From NCBI GenBank assembly GCA_034770075.1, contig CM068385.1, forward strand, positions 77,120,272 to 77,184,271: a stretch of DNA of 64,000 nucleotides, in the 5' to 3' direction. Every line of letters begins with the position of its first letter. The stretch's first letter is position 1. The translations under genes and the position numbers were made by a program. This document shows positions 46,054 to 56,744 of this stretch, piece after piece. The notes under the pieces are model-generated. The model was not told where the DNA came from. It saw only the letters and a list, made by a program, of their open reading frames with translations, and made no database searches. This stretch comes from Aralia elata. Lineage: Eukaryota; Streptophyta; Magnoliopsida; Apiales; Araliaceae.

Positions 46054-47539
46054 TTGCCCCCACTCTCTTGTTATACAAAATATATAATAAGAGAGTACAC
46101 AAAGGCCCAAAAATAGCAACCGACTATCGTCGAAGCCAAACAACCCTTAAAACGCCAAGTGCCAGACTAGACCCCACTATCATCAACACCAACCATAGAT
46201 TCCACCAACCAGGCTACCTCTTCCTATGCCACCGAAAGAGAGAAGGACCAATCACCAGCTGTTACAACATATCCCGAAGCCATATATAACCCCTACCGAG
46301 GAAATAGCCTCTCCACCAAACCAGCCGACCGAAGCCCCACTCTTATTAATCCCAAACTCTGCTAACCCAATGCCACATCCTTACACTATCTTCTATGGAA
46401 AAAAGTCCCCTCGAGATGTAAATCGAAGAAAGAGACACCATCCTTAAAAGGAAACGTAGACTGGTAACGACACCCACCCGAACTATTTTTCGAACACCAA
46501 ATCAAATTAGAATTCACCGCTCCCGAACTACAAGCCAAATACCAAACCAAAGAAAAAGTACCAACTCCGAACTGCAGGTCGAACACCAAACCAAAGAAAA
46601 ATCCCCAACTCCCGAACTGTAAGTCGAACACGCATCCCTTCCTCTGACCACTGTCGATTCCCATCCTGAACATCGTTCAATAAATCTGAATCGGACCTAA
46701 TATATCTCCTTAAAGTGAGTCAACCGGACTCCACTGATATAAGAGCCTCTTCTGTTGCAGAGTGTCCAGAACCATCCAGAGCTACCCGACCATGAAATCT
46801 AGAATCAGGTACCCATTGCCCGACGTCATTACCATCGGAATCCCAAACTGAAAAAATCATTAACTTCCTCTGCAATCGAGGAACCACCTAGGTACAAAAT
46901 CCAAGATGATAACAATCCACCAGCTAGTCCTGAACCCAATCCTCCCCTCAGATCCTCTTTGAAAAATATTCATTCTATCACAAAGTATGTCAATATTTGT
47001 CATTCAATTGCCATTCACAGCCAACTACCCAAGATGAACCGACCCAACTCCTCTACTCGAACAACCACCCTACTGGTACCTCATTGAACCTCTGCACAAA
47101 CCTCTGACTTTGACTCAGACACGTCGTAACCTCCTCAATCGCTTAGAAATTTTCTACCCGTTCAAAGGCGTATAACAAATCTTTTAGTGGATTGATCGGG
47201 ATATCTTTCATGAGCTTTTGTGAACAACCAATGCTACTGTACCGACCACCAAGTGAGGATTTGATCTGCTGATGTCGAATGAGCTTTAAATAAACTGTTT
47301 TTTGATCTCTATAAGATGCTTGTCTTTTGTCTCCCCTCTCCTTATATCATCTTACCTTATTTCTTTTTGCTATGTCTGCTCCTGCCTTATTAGATCGAAA
47401 GAATGCTCCCAAACGCTAGGAAGGTTTTGATCCGACCTTGTATCACCATCCAACCTTATATCGCCATATTAGCCGTCCCGACTCCTGTATGAAGCTTTTT
47501 TCCAACTTATATCTTCGTAATAGCCTTCCCGACCCCCCA
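46054..47539 (-). other. Non-coding interior of TR-GAG-like element
   Basis: No pol domain found on either strand. Contains a short degenerate repeat at about 46470-46640 ('ccgaactgcaggtcgaacac' and variants) and, at about 47430-47530, pieces shared with the tandem arrays of the element at 25144-34592 ('ccaaccttatatcgccata'). Confidence 0.7.
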
Positions 47540-48323
47540 CTATTGAAGCTTCTTTTCGTGTATGTGTTCGACTTGGGAGTGTTGTTCTAGTCCCAGTCTT
47601 TTGACTTCTCCTCCTATTGTGCTTGGGGCTTCAAACTTCTGATGGCTTCCTCGACTGTAATAAACCCTTTGACCTGACTGTAGGCCTCCAAGAAATCCAT
47701 TGGGGGATTGAGGATAAGGTCTTTCATTAGCTTCTTGGACTTTGCAATGTCCAACCCCGTGGTAAAGAAGCCAACGACCTGCTGCACGTTTAAGTCGGTT
47801 ACGGTGTCGACCGCCTCTTTGAACCTTTTCACGTATTGGTTGAGGCACTCATTGGATCACTATTTAACCTGCATCAAGGACATCGTCAGCTTTCCCCTCC
47901 GTTTGTTGCTCCCGAACCTGGCATGAAACTTGTCACATAATTCTTGTCATGAGCTAATTGAATTCGAGTAAGGGACGCCATCTACTCCCGAGCCCCATGC
48001 TTTAGTGTGGTGACGAACATGTGACATTTGGCAGTGTCGGGGTGATTATAGTAATCCATAATCTGGCTGTACGCGTGCGTGTGGTCATTTGGATCTCCCG
48101 AGCCATCATATGTCTCTAATGGTGGCATTTTCTTGGACTTATCAGCCTTTACCCGTTTTATGTCCGGAGTAAAAGGCGACTTCGCATTGTTTGGCAACTC
48201 CTTTATCTGATCAGATGCCGCCAACCTCTGCTCCACTTCTTTTAATCTTTTCGCGAGGGAATCGGTATCGTCCTTCTGGGAGGAGGACTCAAGCATGTCC
48301 CTTGCGTTGTCTGGAGAACCCAT
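47540..48323 (-). pseudogene. gag capsid region of TR-GAG-like element
   Basis: 48323-47982 reads ...SPFTPDIKRVKAD, MPPLETYDGSGDPNDHTHAY, DYYNHPDTAKCHMFVTTLKHGARE, the N-terminal capsid pattern of Ty3/gypsy gag. After a break, 47832-47614 continues with MKRFKEAVDTVTDLNVQQVV, FFTTGLDIAKSKKL and PMDFLEAYSQVKGFITVEEA, the C-terminal capsid pattern. At least one frame break separates them (near 47860-47980). No zinc knuckle seen after it. Confidence 0.85.
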
Positions 48324-50035
48324 CCTCCTCTTATACGTTGATCCCCCCTTTCCAAAGAACTATCCCTGGAGCGGCTTCGACGCCTACTCCGGTCTAGTGT
48401 GCGGCTCTTCGACCTGCTTCTGTCCTGCGAGTGGCTTCCGTACCTCCTACGAATCGGGGAGCGACCCTTCGGCCTGCTCGCGTCCTGCGAGGGGCTTTTG
48501 TGCCTAACGCGGATTGGGGAGCGACCCTTCGGCTTGCTCATGTCCTACAAGCGGCTTCTGTGCCTGCCGTGGATCGGGGAGTGACTCGTTGGCCTGCTCC
48601 TTTCTTGTCCGGAACCGTCCGAACGATAAGTCCTGGATCAGCTCTGAAATACAATCTCCCGGTCACGTGATTTACTTGAAGAAACCTCCTCCTCGACCAC
48701 CAATATTTCCAAGTGGGCATCAATCTCCTGCTGCTGAAGGCGCAACGCTTCCATAGCGTCCTGATTCTGCTGCTTCATTTGGGTCAGGATTAACTTTCTT
48801 TCAATCTTTTCGTGAGGGAATCGGTATCGTCCTTCCGGGAGGACGACTCAAGCATGTCCCTTTGGTCTAGTGTGCGGCTCTTCGGCCTACTTCTATCCTG
48901 CGAGTGGCTTCTGTGCCTCCTGCGGATCGGGGAGCGACCCTTCGGCCTGCTCGCGTCCTGCGAGGGGCTTCTGTGCCTGCCGCGGATCGGGGAATGACCC
49001 TTCGGCCTACTCTTGTCCTACGAGTGACTTCTGTGCCTGCCGCGGATCAGGGAGCGACTCGTCGGCCCGCTCTTGTCCTGCGAGCGGCTTCTGTGCCTGC
49101 CGTGGATTGGGAAGCGACTCATTGGCCTGCTCTTTTCTTGTCCGGAACCGTCCGAACGATAAGTCCTGGATTGGCTCTGAAATACGATATCCCGGTCATG
49201 TGGTTTACTTGAACAAACCTCTTCCTCGACCACCAATTTTTCCAACTGGGCATCAATCTCCTGCTTCTGAAGGCGCAGAGCTTCCATTGCATCTTGATTC
49301 TGCTGCTTCCTTCGGGTCAGGATTAACTTTCTTTCAATCTTTTCGCGAGGGAATCAGTATCGTCCTTCTGGGAGGACGACTCAAGCATGTCCTTTGTGTT
49401 GTCTGGAGAACCCATCCTCCTCTTGTACGCCGGTCCCCCCTTTCTAAAGAACTATCCTTGGAGCGACTTCGACGCCTACTTCGGTCTAGTGTGCAGCTCT
49501 TCGGTCTACTTCTGTCCTGCGAGTGGCTTCTGTGCCTCCTGCGGATTGGGGAGCGATCCTTCGGCCTGCTCGCGTCCTGCGAGGGGCTTCTGTGCCTGCC
49601 GCGGATCGGGGAGCGACCTTTCGACTTGCTCGCGTCTTGCGGGCGGCTTTTGTGCCTGCCGCGGATCGGGGGACGACTCTTTAGCCTGCTCCTGTCCTGC
49701 GAGCGGCTTCTATGCCTGCCGCGGATCGGGGAGCGACTCGTTGGCCTGCTCCTTTCTTGTCCAGAACCGTTCAAACGATAAGTCCTGGATCGGCACTAAA
49801 ATACAATCTCCCGGTCACGTGGTTTACTTGAAGAAACCTCCTCCTCGACCACCAATTTTTCCAAGTGGGCATCAATCTCTTGCTGCTGAAGGCGCAACGC
49901 TTCCATAGCGTCCTGATTCTGCTGCTTCCTTTGGGTCAGGATTAACTTTATTTGATCTCGCTCATCTATGCCACTCTCCCAACAAGTACGTGTCCGGGAT
50001 GGGGTATCCTCGGCACGACTAGGGGATTGTGGCAT
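48242..50035 (-). pseudogene. gag N-terminal part with tandemly amplified Arg/Ser-rich domain
   Basis: From ATG at 50035: MPQSPSRAEDTPSRTRTCWE, then a coiled-coil-like EALRLQQQEIDAHLEKLVVEEE, then a basic Arg/Ser-rich tract built of ~20-residue units near RSPIRGRHRSRSQDASRPK. The whole block from the coiled coil to DDTDSLAKRL is present three times (about 49342-49955, 48808-49341 and 48250-48807); the middle copy lacks ~100 bp. In the first copy translated, TTT-CAG of the others is TTT-TAG (about 49796), a stop. RS-rich tracts resemble those of SR splicing proteins, but capture from a host gene is only a guess. Long open frames on the opposite strand here are shadows of the GC-rich repeat. 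Confidence 0.8.
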
Positions 50036-50277
50036 CTTCTGACTGTTGGAGAATAATTGTCGTCGGGTTGGTGCCGACTGGACTCTCTTGGTCCTATGGT
50101 GTGGCCATTGGGCCCGAGACTCTCCTTCACCGGCCTTTAGAGTCTATCTTTGACTAATCCCCTAAGTTGAGCTTCAGGGTCAACCGAATTTTCATCCTGA
50201 TTCGATGTCGTGTTCACCATGATTATTACTTCTATTATTGCTTGTCAAAGTGATTGCGAATTAAACTGCACTAAAGG

Positions 50278-50295
50278 CCCTCCTTCTAGCGCCAA
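50278..50295 (-). other. Atypical primer binding site of TR-GAG-like element
   Basis: On the minus strand, TTGGCGCTAGAAGGAGGG follows the LTR directly. Same site as in the element at 25144-34592. Confidence 0.65.
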
Positions 50296-51218
50296 TATTA
50301 ACGCCAAGATTCCGTTGCGCGTCCAATCACCAAAATAAGCGCTTAATCCTGCACAGAAACGAAACAACACTCAGACAGTTGACGACTTGGGCCGCCAGAG
50401 GACCGAAATGAATTTCTAGACTCGCGGATTTATCGACATTGAGTTCATAACATAAAAAAAATGATTTTTTTGGCGATTATCTATGATAAAAAAATTACAT
50501 TCTGAAAAGCCTTTTGCTTATGTAGATTGTGGAAAAGACTGTTTGCTTATGTACCGCATTCCTAGTCATAGTATGTAGATTGTGGAAAAGACTGTTTGAC
50601 TTTACCCCTTCTTTGTCTTTGTTTGTTTTTTAATCCAAATTAGGGTGGTGTGGCTATGTTACTATTATCACATTTTAATGTGATAAAATGCAGCAATAGT
50701 GTTTTATATTCTAATAGAATGAAATTCGACTAGATACTAGACATAAGTAAGCGGGGAATAGAACGGATAAATGCGTGGAACAAATAATTCTAGGAGGGTT
50801 ATTCGTCTTCCTAGTCTTCGACACAAGAAAAGAAATTAGCTCCGGTGTGAGAATAAGTACAAATTGTTCAAGGTATTAACAATGAAGGTTTAACACTTTA
50901 ATGAGCAAAAAGTCATTACTTGTAAATTAAGGTTTAGCCTTGTATTTATAGATGATCATACCTCGTTATCGCTCTGTCCCCGAATTGTAGTAGGATTCCT
51001 AATCATGGTAATTACCTATGATTGGATAGAACTCAATCTCCTTAAAAAAAGGAAGTTGGATATAATCATAACTCTTTCCTTAGGAACTCGAAATTATATG
51101 AAGTTAAGACTATAACAGTTAGATCTCCCAATCAAAATATATCTCCACGTGGGGACGATTCATCCACGTAAGATAGATCCCATAGAATCATCCGAATTCA
51201 CAAAATCATACCTTAACA
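50296..51218 (-). repeat. 5' LTR of TR-GAG-like element, with insertion
   Basis: Matches the left LTR in 50296-50394 and again from about 50836 to 51218. The ~440-bp piece between is absent from the other LTR; I found no clear target duplication around it. It contains a 26-bp direct repeat ('tgtagattgtggaaaagact', about 50521 and 50575). The terminal TG is mutated to TA. Confidence 0.85.
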
Positions 51219-51696
51219 TGTTCATATACATATATATACATATTCTACTCGTATACACTATAATATACTTATTTTTAAAACTAAATTAAAAAAAAACAAG
51301 ATCGAAGAAGTATCATCCGCAATAAATAATTGAGGGAAAAAAATTCAAATACATTGAATTTTGAGTTAACGGGTTAACTAAGTATTAGGACTAATGAGTG
51401 GTTGTAATGTTAAGAAATGAGTGTTTTGTCAAATGCCGTGCCTTGGACTAATTACGTTAGCAAATTCCCATGCACCTAAAAAAAAAAAAAGCCCTTTCCG
51501 CAAATTGTCATTTTAAATTATTTTTTAAACTTTTCAAAACGTATAGAAATTAAACATATATCGTTATATTTAAAAAAATAAAAATTAAATGGAACGCAAA
51601 GGAGTAACATATACATGTACAAACTATAGAATTATTTCATCTATAATAAATAGTTTTATATATTAAAAAACATACATGAGATGTATTGATTAAAAG
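51219..51696. other. AT-rich intergenic DNA
   Basis: Nothing recognised apart from poly-A runs (about 51478-51490) and the left target duplication of the hAT-type element (ATTAAAAG, 51689-51696). Confidence 0.6.
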
Positions 51697-52268
51697 TAGA
51701 GTTGTAAATGGAGTTCGAAATATCTAATATTCGTTCTGAACATTTGTATTTGTATTCGTTTCAAAACGAATACGAATACGGATATATGCATATTCGTATC
51801 TGTTAATATCCGTATTCGTATATCAATATATATTCGTATCCATTAATATCGGTATATCAATATATATATATATATATGTATATGTATATATATACACATA
51901 CATATATATGTGTAAATCTCTCATTTAATATTGGTATACAATATATGAACGCATTAACATTTAAAAGCGTATTCGTATCCGCTTTGACGCGAATACGAAC
52001 ACGAATACGAAAACGTGTTAAAATTTTTAAAATTTTATTTAAAAGCGAATGCGAATACGGATACAAATATTCAGATATTTGATATATTTATTCAAATTAT
52101 ATTGTATAAAACGAATACGAATGATATCCGTATTCAAATATTATCCGTCGAATACGAATACAAATATTTCATATTACATATCCGTCAAATACGAATATTA
52201 AAATTTATTTTTAGATACAGATACAAATGTACTTACATCTGTATCCAAAATTATTTGTTTATAGCCTA
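51697..52268. mobile_element. hAT-type MITE rich in palindromic ATTCGTATTCG motifs
   Basis: Ends TAGAGTTGTAAATGG (left) and, on the other strand, TAGGCTATAAACAAA (right) share the hAT pattern TAGnnTnTAAA. An exact 8-bp target duplication, ATTAAAAG, lies at 51689-51696 and 52269-52276. The 572-bp interior is filled with 'attcgtatt' and its complement 'aatacgaat', so it can fold extensively. No transposase. Confidence 0.9.
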
Positions 52269-52384
52269 ATTAAAAGGCGCGTGCCTTGAGTTTGAGGTTA
52301 TTGAACTTTCTCTTCTCCTCTTGCTATTTGAAAAAGTCCCACATGGAGACCAAAACACCTTCATTAATTGATCGTAGAATAGGT

Positions 52385-53020
52385 CCAAATTCCAATTTGA
52401 ACCTTAATTTCGTTGCAATTAAAACAACCTACCACCTGGATTTCAAACCAACATTTCAAATGCACATTTTTGACCATTTCTTTGCTTGTGTATTGCTGAT
52501 GTCACTAAAAATAGGGGCAAATATTTCAAATCATTTAAATATAGTGAAATATCTTATTTTTTCACGCATGTCTAAAGCAAACCTAATCCCCAAATTAGAG
52601 AGTGTTGGGCTCCTCATACAAAATGCAAACATACCGTTTAGCCTTTTTTTTCCCTGAAACTAATAATTAATTTTCAATTTTTTAGTTATTTTTTTTGAAA
52701 TTTGAATAAGTTTTTGACCTTCGAATAATTTTCATACCTTTTTGAAATTTGAATAAGTCTTCAACCTTAATTTCGTAGCAATTAAAACCACCTACCACCT
52801 GGATTTCAATCCAACATTTCAAATGCACATTTTTGACCATTTCTTTGACGTTGTGTTGCTGATGTCACTAAAAATAGGGGCTAATATTTCAAATCATTTA
52901 AATATAGTGAAATATCTTATTTTTTCACGAGTGTGTGATCTACGTATGTCTAAAGCAAACCTAATCCCAAAATTAGATAGTGTTGGCCGCCTCATACAAA
53001 ATGCAAACATGCCGTTTATC
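52385..53020. repeat. Tandem duplication upstream of third receptor kinase (362-bp period)
   Basis: 52402-52660 and 52764-53025 are near-identical: 'accttaatttcgt.gcaatt', 'aaatgcacatttttgaccat', 'gatgtcactaaaaatagggg', 'tctaaagcaaacctaatccc'. The second copy has an extra ~12 bp ('gtgtgatctacg'). They lie 360-980 bp upstream of the ATG. Short frames inside are not conserved between copies. Confidence 0.9.
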
Positions 53021-53383
53021 CTTCTTCTTTCTTTTTTTTTTTTCTCTTTTTTTATTTATTTTTTTGAAATTTATATTTTTCTAAAACTAATAATTAATTT
53101 TCATATTTTTAGTTATTTTTTTGAAATTTGAATAAGTTTTTGACGTTTTTATTCCTGCTAAAACTGCACATGCCTCAGTTTAAGGAAATTTAAATAAAAT
53201 ATTTTAATCGACAATATAAATATTTTCCGTTATTCGAATACAACATTTAGACTTGTGTGATTTGTATTAAGAAAAAAAATGCAAGCCAACATCTTAAAAT
53301 AAGATCTACACATCATCAAAATAATGTCTACAAATAAATAGTTATGAACCATTATATGAAATATATTTATCAAACAGAAAACC

Positions 53384-56300
53384 ATGGCCTCTCTTACCAT
53401 AAGAAATCCTCTGTGTCTTCTATCCTTCATTCTCTTCGTTATAATGTGTGTTCCACGCTATGCTGCTTTTGCCTCTGCTTCTACTGAAGACGCTACTTCT
53501 CTCCTTCACTGGAAAGCCACCTTTCAAAATGCAAACAATTCTATGCTATCTACATGGACTCTTCTTCCTAATAATGCCACTGATACTTCTCCATGCACTT
53601 GGTTTGGAGTTTCTTGCAACAATGGAAGCGTAAATGGCTTGAACCTCACCATGTCAAATGTGCGTGGTACGTTATATAACTTCCCCTTCTCATTGCTCCC
53701 AAATCTTGCACGTATTGATTTTTATATCAATGAGCTTTACGGCATTATCCCACCACAAATTGGTTATCTTTCAAAACTCACATATCTTGATTTGTCATAC
53801 AATCGGTTTTCTGGGAAAATCCCACCAGAAATCGGGCTGTTAACAAAACTTGAGACACTCCGCCTAGTTGAAAATCAGTTGAATGGCTCAATTCCAAAAG
53901 AGATGGGCCAGTTAAAATCTCTCTTCGAGCTTGCACTGTATAGCAACCATCTTGAAGGTCCCATTCCTGGTTCTTTGGGGAGTTTGAGCAACTTGGCTAA
54001 TCTTTCTCTCTATAATAACGCACTCTCCGGTTCTATTCCTCTTGAATTTGGGAATCTACTGAATCTTGTTCAGATTTACATGGACAGGAACCTTCTCACT
54101 GGTCCTATTCCATCCACTTTTGGCAAGTTGAGTAAGACAACTTATTTGCACTTGTACGGAAATCAACTCTCTGGTTCCATTCCCCCAGAACTAGGAGAGT
54201 TAAAATCACTTCAAAGTCTAAGCCTTCACACAAACAAACTTTCTGGCTCAATCCCGGCATCCTTAGGTAATCTGACCTCCCTTTATCGTTTACATCTGCA
54301 CAACAATGAACTTTCTGGTGCAATTCCTAAGAATTTAGGAAACTTAATGTCTCTTAATAATCTAGATTTGAGTGAAAATGAACTCAGTGGTTCAATTCCT
54401 GCTTCACTTGGTAATCTGACCTCCCTTTACTTTTTACATCTGCACAATAATGAACTTTTTGGTGCAATTCCTAATTTAGAAAACTTAATGTCTCTTAATA
54501 ATCTAGATTTGAATGGAAATCACCTCAGTGGTTCAATTCCTACCTCACTAGCTAATCTGAGCATGTTAGAACATTTATATATCAATAAGAACCAACTTTC
54601 TGGTCCCATACCAGCAGAGTTGGGAAATATTACTGGACTTCGAAGACTTTATCTTTCTTATAATAATTTAGTTGGCGAGATTCCAAAAGATTTGGGGAAG
54701 TTAACTTTTCTGGTGAGGCTGTTTTTGAATAATAACCAACTCTCGGGCACAATACCACAAGAGTTTGGATCACTTACCAATCTTATGCATCTTCAACTGT
54801 CGACAAACAGGTTAAGTGGGTTGTTTCCAAGAAATTTAGGGGACTGCTCGCAACTTTATCGTTTGAACTTAAGTAACAACATCCTAACAAATAAAATTCC
54901 CACTCAAATTGGGAGGTTATTTCACTTGTCAGTGCTTGATTTGAGCCATAATTCGTTCTTAGGGGAGATACCAGCAGAAATCCGGAGTTTGCAAAGTTTG
55001 GAGACTCTGAATCTTTCCCACAATAATCTTTCTGGATTGGTTCGAAATTTTTTTAATCATATGCCGACTTTGTTGCATATTGATTTATCCTACAATGAGC
55101 TGGAAGGTCCAATCCCCAATAGCAAAGCTTTTATTAATGCTTCCATTGAAGCATTGCAAGGGAACAAAGGTCTGTGTGGCAACATTACCGGCTTGCTACC
55201 TTGCGAAAATCCTTCTACGGTGTTTATACATACCCATGGCAAGAGCCTCAAACTCCGCCTTGTTTTGGTACTTCCTCTCCTGGGTGCATTTCTTCTTTGT
55301 TTTTTTGTATGTCTTGGGCTCTTCATTATTTATAAAGGAAGAAAGAGAAACTCACAAGTTGATCAGAGGGAAAAAGAAAAAGCAACTTTATTTACAATTT
55401 CATCTTTTGATGGAAAAGCAATGTACGATGAAATCATAAAAGCCACAAATGAATTTGATGATGCGTACTGCATCGGGTGGGGAGGATCTGGAATGGTTTA
55501 TGAGGCAAAACTGCAATCAGGTGATGTAGTTGCTATAAAAATGCTTCACTCATGGTTTGAGATGGCTGTTCAGAAAGATTTTATAAATGAGGTAAGTGCC
55601 TTAACAAAGATACGGCACAGGAACATAGTCAAACTTTATGGATTTTGTTCACATGCTCGACACTCGTTTTTGGTTTACGAGCACCTTGATAGGGGCAACT
55701 TGGATGCGATCTTAAGCAGGGAAGAAGCAGCAAAGAAATTGGATTGGCGTAAGAGGGTTAATATTCTAAAGGGTGTGGCTCATGCTCTATCTTATATGCA
55801 CCATGATTGTTTACCTCCAATTGTTCATCGGGATATATCAAGCAAGAATATTCTGCTTGATTCAGAGTATGAGGCTCACATTTCAGATTTTGGCACTGCA
55901 AAGCTTTTAAAACTAGATTCATCCAATTGGAGTGCAATTGCAGGCACATATGGGTATATAGCACCAGGTACTACCGTAAGTTTCTACTCCCTTAATCCGA
56001 CACATAATCTAAATAACAAAAATATGATTCTATATTGTTGGTTGTTTGTTTTTGTTCTTCTCCTGCAGAGCTTGCTTACACAATTAAAGTAACCGAGAAG
56101 TGCGACGTTTACAGCTTTGGAGTGTTAGCACTAGAAGTGATCAAAGGGAAACATCCCGGTGATTTACTTACCTCTCTATTGTCTCCATCGTCTAGGAGCT
56201 TACAGCTGAAAGATGTTGTGGATCAACGCCTTTTGCCTCTATCTGTCGAAGTTGAGGAGATAGTGCTTTCCATTGTAAGATTGGCAGGGGTATGTTTACA

Positions 56301-56397
56301 GGCCAATCCACAAGCGAGGCCGAGAATGGATATGGTTGCCGAGAAGTTAGCAACGCAAACAAACCTTCTTCAAGTCCATTCAGAGAATCATTTCTAG
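53384..56397 (+). CDS. LRR receptor-like kinase, MIK2-like (third paralogue, shortened LRR array)
   Basis: Exon 1 is 53384-55967 and exon 2 is 56069-56397. The 101-bp intron (GTACTA...CTGCAG) splits the APE Glu codon as in the paralogues. The product is 970 residues: signal peptide (to about 30), LRRNT (EDATSLLHWKATF, CTWFGVSC), about 21 LRRs, a membrane helix at about 625-650, and a kinase from about 690. Motifs are intact: GWGGSGMVYEA, VAIKML, HRDISSKNILL, DFGTAKLL. The start is supported by AACCATGG context and the signal peptide. It lacks the five central LRRs (ICHGG to NWTKC block) of the other two genes, replaced by a clean in-frame junction around PAELGNITGLRRL. It has instead an extra two-LRR duplication (54266-54409 repeated at 54410-54550). 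Closest to the second gene. Function as a plasma-membrane peptide receptor is inferred; altered ligand binding is likely. Confidence 0.94.
54266..54550 (+). repeat. 144-bp in-frame duplication of two LRRs
   Basis: 54266-54409 and 54410-54550 are close copies (GNLTSLYRLHLHNNELSGAI against GNLTSLYFLHLHNNELFGAI). The second copy lacks one codon. Each copy is two 24-residue LRRs. Confidence 0.92.
55968..56068 (+). other. Intron of third receptor kinase
   Basis: GCACCAG/GTACTACC donor and TCTCCTGCAG/AGCTTGC acceptor, 101 bp, phase 1; pyrimidine-rich end 'tgttcttctcctgcag'. Confidence 0.92.
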
Positions 56398-56744
56398 GAT
56401 ATCATAGTTTACAATATAATTAAAAATCACTGTCAAAGAATTTAATTATGCAATATTCAAGACAATATCAAGATAAAAGATGCAGTATTAGCCTTGTCTC
56501 ATCATGTGAATTCAAAAACATTTATTCTTTCTTTTAATCACAGCTCCAAATATACGGGGGAAAATGAATTAAATTTTTTAAGACCAAAAAACTTCCTCAG
56601 GTTGATATTGCCCAAAAAAATAGATAATGCCACAATTAGCGTAAACGTAAAAGACGTATTCAGACAAGTTCTTGCACCTTGTGCTACAATATGTTTAAAT
56701 TGTTTGAAGTTCATTATAACTATAATATTTTTTTGTTAAGAGTT
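56398..56744. other. 3' flank of third receptor kinase
   Basis: No second gene recognised. An 81-codon open frame at 56494-56739 shows no family features and is probably chance. Confidence 0.4.

Larger units (their letters stand above)
45557..51218 (-). mobile_element. TR-GAG-like non-autonomous gypsy element (gag, no pol)
   Basis: LTRs are 45557-46053 (497 bp) and 50296-51218 (carrying a ~440-bp insertion). TGTTC flanks both (45552-45556, 51219-51223). On the minus strand the order is 5' LTR (right), PBS-like TTGGCGCTAGAAGGAGGG, gag, non-coding part, purine tract AGAGAGTGGGGGCAA and 3' LTR (left). No protease, RT, RNase H or integrase motif is visible. LTR ends and PBS resemble those of the element at 25144-34592. 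Confidence 0.9.

Noticed and set aside
48870..49908. Long plus-strand open frames of up to 303 codons, rich in Cys, Ser and Gly
   Set aside because: They are the antisense of the repeated Arg/Ser-rich gag tract; codon periodicity of the repeat keeps several frames open. Capsid homology lies on the minus strand.
51857..52269. Open frames on both strands made of Tyr, Ile, Arg and Thr repeats
   Set aside because: Products of the palindromic ATTCGTATTCG filling of the hAT-type MITE.
52286..53131. Two similar frames of 123 and 102 codons upstream of the third kinase
   Set aside because: They arise from a tandem DNA duplication; frames differ at the ends and show no protein features.
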